Positions 22,478 to 34,836 are shown, counted from the stretch's first letter. The stretch is DNA of 64,000 bases from Abelmoschus esculentus (GCA_035048815.1 JAUCBN010000034.1:10890737-10954736); one strand, 5' to 3'. The notes: generated by a model from the sequence alone, not told the origin. Program-made: numbers and translations.

Positions 22478-23200
22478 AAGAGGAATTTCATAATAAGAAG
22501 AACAGCCTCAGGTTCCACCACTTTTGATCTGGAGAATTTCATAATGAGAAGAACAACTCTAGATTTTCCGGAGACGAAGAATTTCATAATAAGAAGAACA
22601 GCTTCGGGTTCCATCATCTTTTGTCTGAAGAAATTCATAATAAGAAGAACAGCTTCAGGTCATGGAGAATTTCATAATAAGAAGAACAACTCCAAATTTC
22701 ATGAAATACGAGGAAATTCATAATGAGAAGAACAGCCTCGGGTTTCATCATATTTTGTCTGAAGAAATTCATAATAAGAAGAACAACATCAGGTCATGGA
22801 GAAATTCATAATAAGAAGAACAACTCCAAATTTCATGAAATACGAGGAAATTCATAATGAGAAGAACAGCCTCGGGTTTCATCACCTTTTGTCTGAAGAA
22901 ATTCATAATAAGAAGAACAGCTTCAGGCCATGGAGAATTTCGTAATAAGAAGAACAACTCCAAAGTCGATGGGATACGAAGAATTTCATAATAAGAAGAA
23001 CAGCTTCGGGTTCATCACCTTTTTGTCTGAAGAAATTCATAATAAGAAGAACAACTTCAGACCATGGAGAATTTCATAATGAGAAAAACAACTCCAGGTT
23101 TCATGGGATACGAGGAATTTCATAATAAGAAGAACAGCCTCAGGTCCCACAACAGATATCCTGCTTGAAGAATTTCATAATAAGAAGAACAACTTCAAGC
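22478..23200 (+). repeat. 16-unit ~46-bp tandem array in the distal 3' UTR of the Ogre-like element
   Basis: Sixteen units share the core AATTTCATAATAAGAAGAAC (variants AAATTC, TAATGAG), spaced about 46 bp. Each core is flanked by complementary arms: CGAAG/CTTCG, CTGAAG/CTTCAG, TGGAG/CTCCA, CGAGG/CCTCG, ATCTGGAG/CTCTAGAT and GCTTGAAG/CTTCAAGC. Only the unit near 22760-22800 has a clear one-base mismatch. From unit 3 onward stem types follow a three-unit order (CGAAG or CGAGG, CTGAAG, TGGAG), a higher-order repeat of about 140 bp. Variable tandem repeats in the 3' UTR are known for Ogre/Tat elements; the paired arms are the unusual part. Confidence 0.9.
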
Positions 23201-23286
23201 TTTGTTAGCGTAACAGAGGTCAACAAGCTTAGACAAAATTCGTGTCTTTTCAGTCTTTGCTCGTCTCCTGCTCCACAGCATTGAGC

Positions 23287-23299
23287 AAAGAGGGACAGC
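23287..23299 (+). other. Polypurine tract of the Ogre-like element
   Basis: AAAGAGGGACAGC directly precedes the 3' LTR at 23300, the expected site for plus-strand priming. It is interrupted by pyrimidines at its end. Confidence 0.6.
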
Positions 23300-25723
23300 T
23301 GTAGAACATGAATTTTGTCCAAGCTTGAACCTAAGTAAATATAATAATAATAATAATAATAAATAAATAAATAAAATAAATAGTTCAAAATTAAAAAGAA
23401 AAGAAAAGAAAAGAAAGGGATAAGGGAGTTTGGAAGTTACCTGCAGTTAGGAGTCTGGGTGATTTTTTATTTGAAAATAATGAGCACGTAAAAGGGGGGG
23501 AGTGTTCGAGGAATTCAAGGAAAAAAAGCCAATTCCAGGGAGTGGATCAAATTGGAGAGATTCGGTGATAAGGAGATTCGATTAGGCAGCAACGGAGGAT
23601 CACCGAAAACGTTATTGGAACCAAGGTAAGTTTTGTCTTTTCTTTCCCATTTATTTCTACATTCGAAGGTATGGATATGGGTTAGAATTCTTAAAAAATA
23701 ACGGTTTCCAGTACTGTTTTGTTAGTTGTTAAGTTTAATATTAATATGGTCAGTGGGTGCGGAAGTTTAGGATTGGATTAAGAATGGTTTTAGAATGGTA
23801 TGATTAAATCTTAATTTGATTTTGGTTCGAATAGGTTTAGGATGAATTCCAGGTTTGAATGATTAGTTTAGGGGTTGAACCTGGTAGATTTAAGTGTTAG
23901 ATTTGAAGTTTTGAGTTTTCCGGTGGTCGAACGGTGGTCGGTGTCGGAAAATCGGCGACCGGAGTGTTCGGGTGGTAGTCATCGACTATTGGTGGTCGTC
24001 GGCGAACTCGCCGGAGTGGTGGTTACCGGCGGCGGAGCGTGTGGCGGTTCAATGGCCGTGTTCATCGTGTTCTTCATTTTCATGAAGAACATGGATGAAC
24101 ACCAAACAAAACTAAGGTGTTTGATCCATTTGAGTGAGGGTTTCTGGGCTTAGATGTGTTTAGGTTGAGAGAATTCTGAGTTGGACTGAGTCATGGGAGG
24201 GAAATTATGGTCGAGTCAACTCGGTGTGAAGGGAGGCCATCCATGTGCAAAACGACCGCGTTTTGACACAAGGAGACCCGCGTGTTTTGATCCGGGTCAA
24301 CCCGGATCCGCGCGGTTCAAAGAAAAATGGAAAATTACTCCCGCAGCCCCTCGATTTTTGAGGCATAATTCACTTTAGTCCCTATTTCCCTTAATTAAGG
24401 CCTAAAACTTTAATTTACACTCAATTTAACCCATAATTGGACCCAATCCGAACCGTTAATCCAAAATTCCATCAATTTAGACGTTAATTAGGATTTAATT
24501 TAATTTTAAACTTAGATTTAATTTAATTAGATACTTAATTGGATTTAATTAAATTTTTTAAGCTTATGATTAATTTAAATTGATCAAAATTAAGTCTAAG
24601 TCAACCCCTAAAATTGAATGTTTGCCAATTCCCGCTCTATGCCATGTAATTCCCTTTATATTAATTCCCAGTAATGTATTTGAGCTCCCATATCTCTTTA
24701 ATAAAAGTAATTTAGCTCCTTTATCATCTTTATTGTTTTAATTGTTTTATTTAAGTTGTTTATTTATTTTGTTTGCAAATTTTAAAAGCATATAGTATAT
24801 CTGTTTAGGGTGACATTTAACCTTCATGTAGATTAAATAAATTAGAGCCTGCTAGGGTTAGCCACTTTAATTAAATAATTAATTTTAAATAGGAAGATAA
24901 TTTAGTAACGATGACGTTCTAATCATATATCTCGGATACACTAAGTGGTCAGTGTTTTGAAATAACATTATGTTGGCCAATAGTGTACTTTGGTATCGTA
25001 TTTGGCGCGTCATCGAAACGTAGAAAATGGTAAATAATTTATGGTTAGAATTTAATAAAATTAATTAGGCAAAACTAGAAACACTAATAGTATTATTAAT
25101 TTTGTTTGGTGTCGAAATGGTAGTGTCCGTGCATTCGGATGTTATCAAAATACACCCGGTGAAATTAATAATTTAATAGGGTTTTAATTATTTAATTAAT
25201 GGAGCCTTATAGGTTAGGACTTAAAATGAACCAGATAATAATTGATCATGCATATTTAAACCTTTTGGGTCAGAATCTATATTTTTTTAAATACGAGTTA
25301 AGGTTTCCTATTATAGGACGTCTTTCTCAAAGCTCGTATTTAAAAGAAATGTACCTTTTTACTCAAAAGGATATTCTTATTCGAACGATATTTATTTGAC
25401 AAATGACGGATTAAATTAATATGATTATTCGAAATGCCAAAATGCCACGTGTAATTAATAAGGTACCGATCTCGGGCGCTCGTAAGGGTCGTCCTTACGC
25501 GTAACCGACTCCCGAACCCAAAATGTTTTAAAAAGAATCTCTGGTTTGTTTTATGGTGTCTGGCCTACCAAAGTGGCCGGTGGCGACTCCAAATCAATTT
25601 TAAAATTTAAATTAAATGTTTTTAACAAGCCCCCTATTTTCACAATTCACGACTAAAATCGTTTTTTCAAAATTCATTCGCAGGCTATTTTTCACACATT
25701 TTGGTTTTAAAATGGTCGCGACA
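23300..25723 (+). repeat. 3' LTR of the Ogre-like element
   Basis: 2424-bp LTR, TGTAGAACATG..GTCGCGACA, with intact TG..CA ends. It is closely similar to 8748-11198 along its length, apart from scattered substitutions, a shorter AAT microsatellite and absence of ~17 bp present in the 5' LTR. It is followed by the target duplication CGGTT. Confidence 0.95.
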
Positions 25724-27332
25724 CGGTTGTACGGTTGTTCACTTGCCTACCCTTCTCATGGGCGCTCGACATGAAATTGGGCAGTCAAAGGGTCGCTCTG
25801 ATATCACTACTCGTGGGTCATTACCCTCTTCTTAAAAGACATGTCTAATAGGACGTGCAGCGTCACCGTTTATTTATATATATCCCAAGACCTTTCTTTT
25901 TTTTCCGATACGAGACTAATGCTCATTTTCTTCTTTTATATATATATATCCCAAGCGTGACATTTAGTTTAACCTTTTATTTTGTGTTCTACCGATATGT
26001 CGAGGGATAACTATGCACTCCGGATCTACCAATTCTTTTATCGTCTCCACAAGTGAATGTCCTTCCAACGCAAATTTAAGAAGCACTGAGCATCATGGTC
26101 CCATGCGAACACCAAGCTCCCATGGAGGTTTGAGAACATCATGAACAGTTCATAATTCAACCCAAGCTCCTCGAGAAGCACCATTTCCAGAGTGGATTAC
26201 TCCTCCACATGCAGCTGCCTCATCAATCAGGCGAGCAGCACCATCTAGGCATCTACATTGGCCTTAACCAACCATACGGTGGTTCAGACCAATGAGATGG
26301 ACCAGAATTCGCAGGTCACCAAACTATATTCTTTTTTCTCTCACCTATGACCTAACTACATCACTGGTTACTTCTCTTTTCTTTTCTTTGTTCCTAGACT
26401 CTATATCTTTGGATCACAAACCCTTTTTCTCAGAGAAATATAATGAATTGTTGAAGCTACTAGTGAAGAGCTTGACGATGCAGATTTAATGTTATGGATT
26501 AGAAGATTATCTCGATCAAACTTCTCCACCTCATGATGTAGATCGAGTGTATCGGAAATTCATTCAATATGATTGCTCACTTGCATTGTGGCTTTTTCTC
26601 GACAGTAAGTTCTAATATTTGGAAAGTTGTTCTCGTGAATTTCTCAAACTCATGCAATGGATCGGATTTTATAAAGTTTAAGTCAAATCCAATTAATAGC
26701 CAGATTTGAAAAAATCAAAATCCGAATTCAAGTCCATTTATATAAATCCAAATCTAATCCAATAAAATATCTAAAATTCAAATCTAAAAGCTCAAATCCA
26801 ATTATTTTTTAAAATTAACAATTCAAACAAATATCTTTAAATGAAAAAGAAATTATCAAACAAATATTTTTAAATTTATAACACAAACAAATCTCAACAA
26901 ATATTATAATCCAATATAAAACAAATTAAAGTAACAACCCAAACTTTTTAAATATAAAAATTTTAAATATTTTTATTCGGGTTTATATATGGATCAGATT
27001 CGTATCGGATATAGATTCGGATTAAATTCGGATTGAATCATGACAATATTTATATCTGATCTACCTCTTGTTAGGACTCAAACATTTTTTTAGATTCAGA
27101 CTCGAATTTTTTAAAGGGGTTAAAATAATAAGTAATTATGTCAAATTGGAAAAAAAAAAGGAATAACCAAGATAATAATTGACTTCAATATAAAAATTCT
27201 ACTACTTTTTTAGAAAACAATACAAATAAAAGTAAAAATTTGGAAAGTAGGGTAAGTTAGATGAATTATAAGGTATATGGAAAAAAAATACAATTTTAAG
27301 GGGAAGACATCATCTTCATATGGTGTTTTGTA
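25724..27332. other. Gene-poor DNA with a non-repeat-like island
   Basis: The first ~240 bp may continue the LTR-element remnant that the Ogre-like element split. Bases about 26000-26640 have more balanced composition than their surroundings and contain exon-like pieces with possible splice signals (CGCAG/GTCACC near 26310; TCCTAG near 26397). I could not assign a protein family. Bases 26640-27110 are low-complexity runs of AATCCAAAT/GGATTCGG words typical of degenerate non-autonomous transposon arms. Confidence 0.35.
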
Positions 27333-28091
27333 TAGGGTTAATAACGGATTAGATTTGGATAGGTTAAAGTTTTATTTATTTTATTATCCACATTCAAAAT
27401 AGTCATCAAACCCATCCATCATCTGTTTGATAATTAATCTAAATATATTTTACCCATCAATTGTTGATAAAGCGAGTGGATCAGGTTATAAATGAGTTGT
27501 GTTATTAAAAAATTAAATTAAAATTACATGTAATAACTTATTAAAAATATTTAATACAAAATAAAATTAAAATATTTTATATATCTTGGTGAGATTTTGG
27601 ATTGAAATGGAAGAAATGAAGAGAAAATTAAGGAAAAGTTGAGAACAATTAAGATATGAAAGTTGGAAAAAATCAAACACTTCCTAAGAAATTACAAGAG
27701 AACGAAAAAAAATGTTAAAATCTAAATTAAAATAAAATATAAAAAAAATAAATATATTTTTTATTCCATTTAGTTGAAATTATGGAGAAAGTGTAAAACT
27801 AAAATTAAAAAAGTGACATTAAAATGAGAAAATAAATATTTTAGGGTTTAGTCTAAAAAGTTTTTAAGATAATTAATATTTTTAAAATTAATATTATATT
27901 AATTGATGGACGGGTGGATGGACGGGTGACGAATCAGATGATGTGTTGAAAATATATCATCTTAATTCATCACCCGTTTCATCAATCACCCATTTTAAAT
28001 GGATTAAACTCATGTTTTATCAGATTTTTATCTATTTAATTCGATTGAATGGATCGAGTGAACCATCATTTATGGGTAATTACCGACCCTA
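27333..28091. mobile_element. hAT-like non-autonomous element (759 bp)
   Basis: Ends are inverted and begin TAGGG (TAGGGTTAATAACGG on the left; TAGGGTCGGTAATTACC as the reverse complement of the right). The 8-bp flanks GTTTTGTA (27325-27332) and ATTTTATA (28092-28099) match at six positions, both differences being G/A. An 8-bp duplication with TAGGG ends is typical of hAT MITEs. No transposase frame is present. Confidence 0.65.
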
Positions 28092-29447
28092 ATTTTATAT
28101 TGTTTTAATTTTTAAAATTGATAACAGAACACTACATGCACACAATGTCAGATTCATGATTATATATCTAACTCAACTGATTTAGCTAATTAAAGTTGCA
28201 TGGAGCAGATGCCAAAGTTGTATGGAGCAGATGGGCAACCTACTTGAAGATAGATATACGAGGATATATACAAAAAGAGTGTTAAAAGTTTGAGAAAATA
28301 GGCCGACTAATTTAGTGATATTTTTTAAAGATGTATTCGAAGATGTAAAATTTTTAAAGTATATTTGATTGTATATTTTTTCGATTTATTTCTAATATTA
28401 GATTAGAGGAGTTTGTAAAATTTTTGTGTGCGATTGAATAATTATATATAGGTATCGAATCTGTCAAAATAAATATCTATTTATTCTAAAGATTTTATAA
28501 TAATAGAAAGCATTATCGAATCCACATGAAATAGTAAGAGATTAAATTTAATATAAATAAAATAAAATAAAATAAAAGAGAGATTTGTTTTTAATCTAAG
28601 TTATTAGATCATCAAGTTTTAAATGATGACCTGCATGATTCTCAAGTAGTTTCATTTTTAAGTTAGATAATAGTTCACAATTAGCCTAAAATTTTATTCT
28701 TTAATAGTTATTGTCATATTCGTAGAATTCAGCCTAAAACGTCTAAAACTAAAATGAAAAAAACTTTGCGAAAACTAAAGAACAACTGAAAGAAAAAAAA
28801 TAACAAAGGCTAGAAAATTTTGTGTGAATGCTCTTATATTACTTAATGAAGAAGTGTGTGTCAAATGAGGTGGATAAGACCTCTATTTATACTTGAAGCC
28901 TTTTACATCAAACGACTAAGAATGATTTACATCAAGGGTTCAGACTTGTTCTTATCTCTTTATCACTTATCGTAAGTTAGTTTCCAAAATTACAAAGATA
29001 TGAGATAAGGATAAGATTTTTATGAAAGACTTGTCAAATCTGATTTAGATGAGTCTTTAACCCCAAGTGTTAAGCCAATCCGATTAAGGTCTCTCAAGGG
29101 TGCTTGATCTCGGACTTAGACTCCAATGGGTGCTTAAATGGGTGTTGCAATGTCCACAAGGCCATAGAGTACTTCTATAACAGCTTAATGTGTTAGTCTC
29201 GGCCCTAGAGTACACTCTGTGATACATACATAATAATTCATAAGTTACAAATACTTCTTATCTAGGTTAAGATTCTTTAAATAATCCACTTATGAATTAA
29301 AACCTATTAAAAACATTAACAATTTAAGAGATCAAAGTACACAAATTAAAAAAGTGATAGACAACACAAATCAAGTATATAAAATCATACCTTCAAAAAT
29401 CATAATTCAGGTTTTTTTATCACTTGCATCAATAATCCATGAATTAG

Positions 29448-29478
<31 letters not shown>

Positions 29479-32278
29479 CAACATAAACAATAAAAATAAG
29501 TTCGAAAGATATATAAATATTTATAAATTTATAAGTAATATGAAGAGAAAAAAATCTCACTAAGACATGAACTAAATACCTTAAAACTACTTTGACCAGA
29601 AAAGATAGGTTTAGCTACTCATAGAGTAGGCTACCCCAATAAAGGGTTTGATCTAGGGTGAATGGTTCACTTTTTTCTTTTTCTCTTTATGATCCTATTG
29701 ATAAATAAAAATTTTACATCAATAAGGGGGAAAATTATATATATTAAAGTACGAAACTCTATTAGTCCAATATTAAATGTATTTAATGATAAAATAAAAG
29801 TCTATTTTGTGTAGGATTTCTTCTTCAAGCAATCACGAACAAAATAAATTTTAGATTGTTTGATCATTAGCCTTATCCTGCGTCCACATACACGAGTTGC
29901 ATGTCCCCTTCCACATCAGATCCTTCTATGTTTGTGTTTCAACATTCAACACTGTGATTGGTTGTTAGCAATTACCATTTGCAGGTTAATTTCTCATAGT
30001 GTCTGAATTATCCTAAAAAATACTTGAAAAATAAATAAAAAACAAAACGATAACTTTGAGAAAGATTAGTGTGTTAAAATATAAAAAATTATATACGGAA
30101 ATTTATCATTTATCAGACTCAACTATAGAGAAATTTATATATCGTTTGATACAATACTCTTTAACTATCAACTGATATTTTTTTTTATTTCGAATTGAGC
30201 TTTGATTTTCAATTCACCATAGTTAGAAACCGATGAAGAACCAAATATGTGCACGAGCTTTATATTCTAGATCTCGTATTGTAATATAGTCTATTAGGGG
30301 TGAAAAAAATTCGACTCGACTTGAAAAACCTAAATAACTTGACTTGACTCGAGGCAAAAATACTCGATTTGTTTTGACTCGACTTGAAATTTCATAGACT
30401 CAACTCGAATCGAAAAAATTCAAATAAAGTTCGAGTTGTAAAATGGAAATTCAAATAACTCAAAATTTTTAGTAATTAAAGGATTTATTTTCAAGTTTGA
30501 GGCGAGTCACTCAATTTTTATGATATATATACATTGATATATAAAAATATAAAGAAATATCATTACATATGAATATATATATATACATATCTTATATGAT
30601 TAGAGAAAGTCGTTTAAATTAAAATCAAATCATACTATAATATGATAAATAATTACAATTAAATATTTATAAGAACTCAAAAACTCGACTCGATTCGACT
30701 CAACTCAAATTTCTTAAACTCAACTCGAATAAAAAAAATTCAAATAACTCATCTACTAACGTCATTCTAGCAACAACATTTTTCCAAACATCTTATATAA
30801 TGGACTTCGTTTGAACAAAGCTCCAAACAATTTGATCATTTTTTAATTCAAGCCTAGCAATAATCGTAACCTAAACATCATCTTTAACGTTCAGACAACT
30901 ATTCTCAGTTGTAATTGTCCTAATAATATTAACATCATTAAAATTAAGTAAATAAATATCATTATCTTCCGTGATAAGTATAATATTTTTTTTTATCTTT
31001 ACTAAATTCATCACGTGTTTTGTTTTAGTGGCCAATTAAATTTTTAGTATCACAATATCTATAGATAAACTCATTATATCTATGTATTGAAAACAGTCAT
31101 AATCATACATAACAAATTTCTTATTAAATTTATAAATAAAAAATATGTATAACAACATTTATTATTAAAATGTTAACTAATTAAGACTAAATATAATACA
31201 AAAAAAATAACATGACAAATAAAAAACTGAGCCTTGTATACAGACTCTTCAATAAAAAATAATAAAACAAATATATTAAAAATAATTTATAAATAAATAA
31301 TTTATAATACAAATAAATTAAATCTATATATTTGATCTAAAAATAGAATATTTTATTAAACAATTGCTCAATCACACACAAAAAAAACTATAATCTCTCT
31401 CATATTTAAAAAAACAAAATACTTATTTGCCAGAAACCAAGACGATTTACAATCAAATATACTCTAAAATTATTCATTTCTTCGAATATATTTTTAGGAT
31501 TCGACTCGCAAGTCATTCAGGTTCGATCAATCAAAGCTACTCATGTGAGCTCGATTCGGGTTCGGTTCAAAACTACAAGCTGAGACTACTCAAACTCGAC
31601 TCAAAAAGTTCGTGAACAAGCTTGGAATAATTATATTATATATATATATATGCTACCTATACACTAAAATTAATCTCTTTAGTAAAAGAAAAACAATAAA
31701 ATAAAATATGAGAAATTCACTAAAAATAACTAAAATAAACTGGGCACATTGCTCTACTAAGGAGAGAACTCAGTTTCAAACTTTAGAGAAGGCATTGTTC
31801 GGAAGGAGAGACACGAATCCCGAACATTAATCATAAAAAGTGGATATGTAATTTATCAAAAAATATAAATTGGGTATTTTTTTTACTTTCTCGATATTGA
31901 ATTTCGTTTTGGTGTTAGTCATGGGTTTTTAACGAGACTCTATCCTTTATAAAAAAAGATATTATAATAAATTTGATTATTTTGATTCGAGTCGAGCTCA
32001 ACGAACTTCGAGCCTGAACTGAGCTCAATAGTATTATTTTTTAATCTAACCCAATCTTAAAAATTCAAACTTACCGAACCGAGTCTAGTAACGTTATTTC
32101 TAAACCGAATTAAACCTGATCAGACTCGGACTCGTTATCACCCTTACTCGTGACAATATAATTTTTTCCATAAATCTTAAAAATTCCCTAACTTATCCTA
32201 TTTCCAAATTTTTGTTTTTATTTGGATTGTTATCCAAATTTGTCTGTTTTATAATACATTTTTCTCAACAAAAAACTA
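28092..32278. other. Gene-free AT-rich intergenic DNA
   Basis: No supportable gene. There is an (AT)14 microsatellite at 29448-29475. Two blocks at about 30295-30760 and 31490-32146 are rich in CTCGACTCGAA-type words and have a TAGGGGTGA left end and a TCACCCTTA right end, so they may be arms of a larger decayed hAT-like element, but no target duplication was found. Bases 29000-29220 and 29870-29960 have more even composition without an assignable frame. Confidence 0.4.
29448..29475. repeat. (AT)n microsatellite
   Basis: About 14 uninterrupted AT dinucleotides. Confidence 0.9.
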
Positions 32279-32572
32279 ATGCATGAAAACAAAATCAATC
32301 TTTTCTCATTGGAATTGGACGGTTCTGATCAACTTGTCATAAAGTCGAAAAATCACAGATCAGTGAGTGTATCACCCATGGACCCTCCTTGCTCACATGC
32401 AGGATTTATAGGCCAAAATCTCCATAGTTGTCGACTCCAATGCATCCGTGTCAGTCAGTTCGTCTCATTCATCCGCAACACCAAGCCAAACAAGCAACGC
32501 CCAGTCTCTTCACTTATCTCTTCAACCTTAAAAACCCAACTCTAAAGACTCACCATCTTTCTCTCTGCCGCC

Positions 32573-33127
32573 ATGTTTAGCAACAAAAAGAAGCTGACAC
32601 TTAACACAGTTTCAGTCAGCTTAGGTTGCAGCAGCTGCAAGAAATCCAAGCTCACTAGCTTTTTCAACCCCAAACCCAAATCAAAGTCGAAATCCAAATC
32701 GGAATCCCATTCCCTTTACACCTATTCATCTTCAACCTCTTCCAAGAAAGCAAACCACTATTATTTCTCAGAGACCACCACCTCTTTTTCTCCCAGTACC
32801 GACACTCCTCGACGCTGTGACATGGAGACTGTACGTGGTTTTGGCCGTGTCGGAGGAGAGAGCCTGGCGGTGGAGAAAGACTCCCACGACCCTTATCTGG
32901 ATTTCAAGCACTCCATGTTGCAAATGATATTGGAGAAAGAGATATATTCTAAAGATGATTTGAGGGACCTTCTCAACTGTTTCCTGCAGCTGAATTCTCC
33001 ATATTACCATGGGGTTATTGTTAGAGCTTTCACTGAGATCTGGAATGGGGTTTTCTCCGTCAAGCCCGGTGGAGGTGTCGGCGCTTCCCCGAAGATGCAT
33101 TTCGGGTTCAGACCAGGTGACTTCTAG
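32573..33127 (+). CDS. OFP: OVATE family protein (transcriptional repressor)
   Basis: OVATE family proteins are plant-specific nuclear transcriptional repressors that interact with TALE homeodomain proteins and TRM/microtubule proteins and influence organ shape and cell elongation. The single-exon 184-aa frame starts at an ATG in a strong context (GCCGCCATG). The N-terminus has a cysteine/lysine-rich block (GCSSCKKSKLTSFF, about residues 18-31) followed by a Lys/Ser-rich low-complexity stretch. The C-terminal OVATE domain (about residues 107-165) has the family signature DPYLDFKHSMLQMILEKEI, then DLRDLLNCFLQLNSPYYHG and VIVRAFTEIWNGVFS. Length is typical of the short OFPs, nearest to OFP6/OFP8-like members by memory. 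Intronless structure agrees with the family. No lesion is seen. An AATAAA-like signal lies about 45 bp past the stop. Confidence 0.93.
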   Translation: MFSNKKKLTLNTVSVSLGCSSCKKSKLTSFFNPKPKSKSKSKSESHSLYTYSSSTSSKKANHYYFSETTTSFSPSTDTPRRCDMETVRGFGRVGGESLAVEKDSHDPYLDFKHSMLQMILEKEIYSKDDLRDLLNCFLQLNSPYYHGVIVRAFTEIWNGVFSVKPGGGVGASPKMHFGFRPGDF

Positions 33128-34493
33128 GTGCAGCTGCTGCCATGTTTTAGAACTCAGTCTAATCTGTTACTGTAATAAACTAGTTAATCCCTAGTGGGAT
33201 GCATATAAACCCTGGTTAAGGTAATATTTACAGAAATATTTTCGAGTTTAATGCAAGGTAATTTCTTGCATTAAATGAAAATATTTCTTTAAATAAAATC
33301 TTATTAACAAGTGATTTTATGGCAGTCTTAGGCTTAATCTTAGTTAAAATCTCCTAACTTGAAACAAGACAAGTAGAATGTTTTAGATTATGTGGTTTAG
33401 AAGTCTGTATTTTAAGCTTTGGAATTGAAAATAAAAAATAAAAGCTTTATTTATTTATTTTTTCTTTCTAATTTCATGTATATAAATGAATTATGAGCAT
33501 GGAGGTGTGAGTAATGGCTGTTCACTTTAAGGAGAGATATTATGGTACTATATTTAATATCAACCCTCAAAATTATTAGCTACAAAATAAAAGAAAAAAA
33601 AGTTTTTTTTTTAATCTGGATGGAGGAAATAGAAAAAAATTTTAAAAAAATTTATGTTGTATATTAAAAATTATTTAAAAATTAAATTTAAATCTTAAAA
33701 TTATTGTTTTAAAATAGAATATCGAAAGAGTCATAATAAAAAAATAGATGAATTATATCCGGACCAGGAGTGTTGAGAAACACGCTCATTAAAAAAATAT
33801 TTTTAATTTAATTTTTTTATATATATAATTTTAATTAATAACTCAATTTTATACCTTTTTATATATTTAATATAGCTTTGTAATAACTAGTACGTTTTTA
33901 CAAAATTCTGTTCTCTAGGTGAGACGCTTTACAGGTTACCAGGGACTAAATTAAGTGGTGATGTGGAGGCCCTTTTCGCCCTCGAATTTTTTTATTTTTA
34001 TTTTTTTATCTAATTTAAGAAAATAATTTATATATAAATTTATTATTTTTTTATTTTAAATATTTATATTTTATTTTTAAAAAAATTTGATTTCGTCTCT
34101 AGCGATCACCAACTCAACATTTCTCTCTTTTTGAAAATATACGTGGCAAGTGCTTAGTGGTTTTTAAGAAACATTTTATTGGTCAATAAACTATATTTTA
34201 AGAGAAATTATTGATATCATTTTTAAGGTTAATCATCATTTTTTACACATAATTAATAAGTGAATAATTATTTAATAGTTATTTAAAGATAAATAAATCT
34301 GATTACTTAAATACAGATAACATAATAAAAAAAATTATGATATAATTTCTTATATTTTAGATAAGACAATATAATGAATAAGAGCCGAGCCGAGCCGAAC
34401 CAAATCCAGATATACATTACTTGTATGTTTGTAGACTGCACTGCATGTGAGTGACGTTCATGTATAAAAATACAACTTTTATATATATTGTCG
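33128..34493. other. 3' flank of the OFP gene, gene-free
   Basis: The first ~100-350 bp should be 3' UTR, with AATAAA near 33173. The rest is A/T-rich with homopolymer runs. No gene, structured RNA or element boundary can be supported. Confidence 0.45.
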
Positions 34494-34836
34494 ATAAATT
34501 TTGGTATATAAGAAATCTCACCCAAAATATTTGGTATATAAGGGTTTCGGGGTGAATTTTAAAAAAATACGACAAAAATTACAGTATCATAAAGAGAACG
34601 TCATGTGCTCTTGGCGTTCTTTACTTTTTAATAAAAAAATTTAAAATAGAGTTGTTATTTCAACCAATAAGCTGACTTTTAAAATAGAGAAAATTATTAA
34701 AAAAAATGGAGAATGTCAAGAGTATATGGCGTTTTTCTTATTGTATTTTAATTTTTATCGTATTTTTCTAAAATTTATCCTAAACCTCTTATATACCAAA
34801 TATTTTGGACGGGATTCCTTATATACCTAAATTTAC
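34494..34836. mobile_element. Fold-back MITE (about 343 bp)
   Basis: The left half (TAAATTTTGGTATATAAG, then CCAAAATATTTGGTATATAAG, then TTTTAAAAAAATACGAC) is matched in inverted order by the right half ending TTATATACCTAAATTTAC. The inverted repeat covers about 80 bp at each end. No coding potential. Target duplication not clear. Confidence 0.7.

Larger units (their letters stand above)
8748..25723 (+). mobile_element. Ogre/Tat-lineage Ty3-gypsy LTR retrotransposon, full length but inactive
   Basis: A 17.0-kb element with LTRs at 8748-11198 and 23300-25723 and a perfect 5-bp target duplication CGGTT (8743-8747 and 25724-25728). Order: 5' LTR, primer site TGGCGACTCTGCTGGGGA at 11202, ORF1 (11916-14036), gag-protease, reverse transcriptase, two RNase H regions, integrase, a ~2-kb repeat-structured 3' UTR, a purine tract and the 3' LTR. 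An additional ORF upstream of gag, a second archaeal-type RNase H and large LTRs are hallmarks of the Ogre/Tat lineage. ORF1 is open. Gag-pol carries several stops and one 4-base frameshift, so this copy cannot make its own polyprotein. ORF assignment is firm; lineage naming rests on architecture and motifs. Confidence 0.95.

Noticed and set aside
22478..23200. Regular ~46-bp repeats that resemble a CRISPR array
   Set aside because: The window is plant nuclear DNA, the spacers are themselves repetitive and follow a trimer order, and the array lies inside a retrotransposon 3' UTR.
30295..32146. Large hAT-like element with CTCGACTCGAA-rich arms
   Set aside because: Ends are roughly inverted (TAGGGGTGA / TCACCCTTA), but the 8-bp flanks do not match and the middle is not consistent.
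32279..32545. 88-codon open frame just upstream of the OFP gene
   Set aside because: No family resemblance; it overlaps the expected promoter/5' UTR of the OFP gene.
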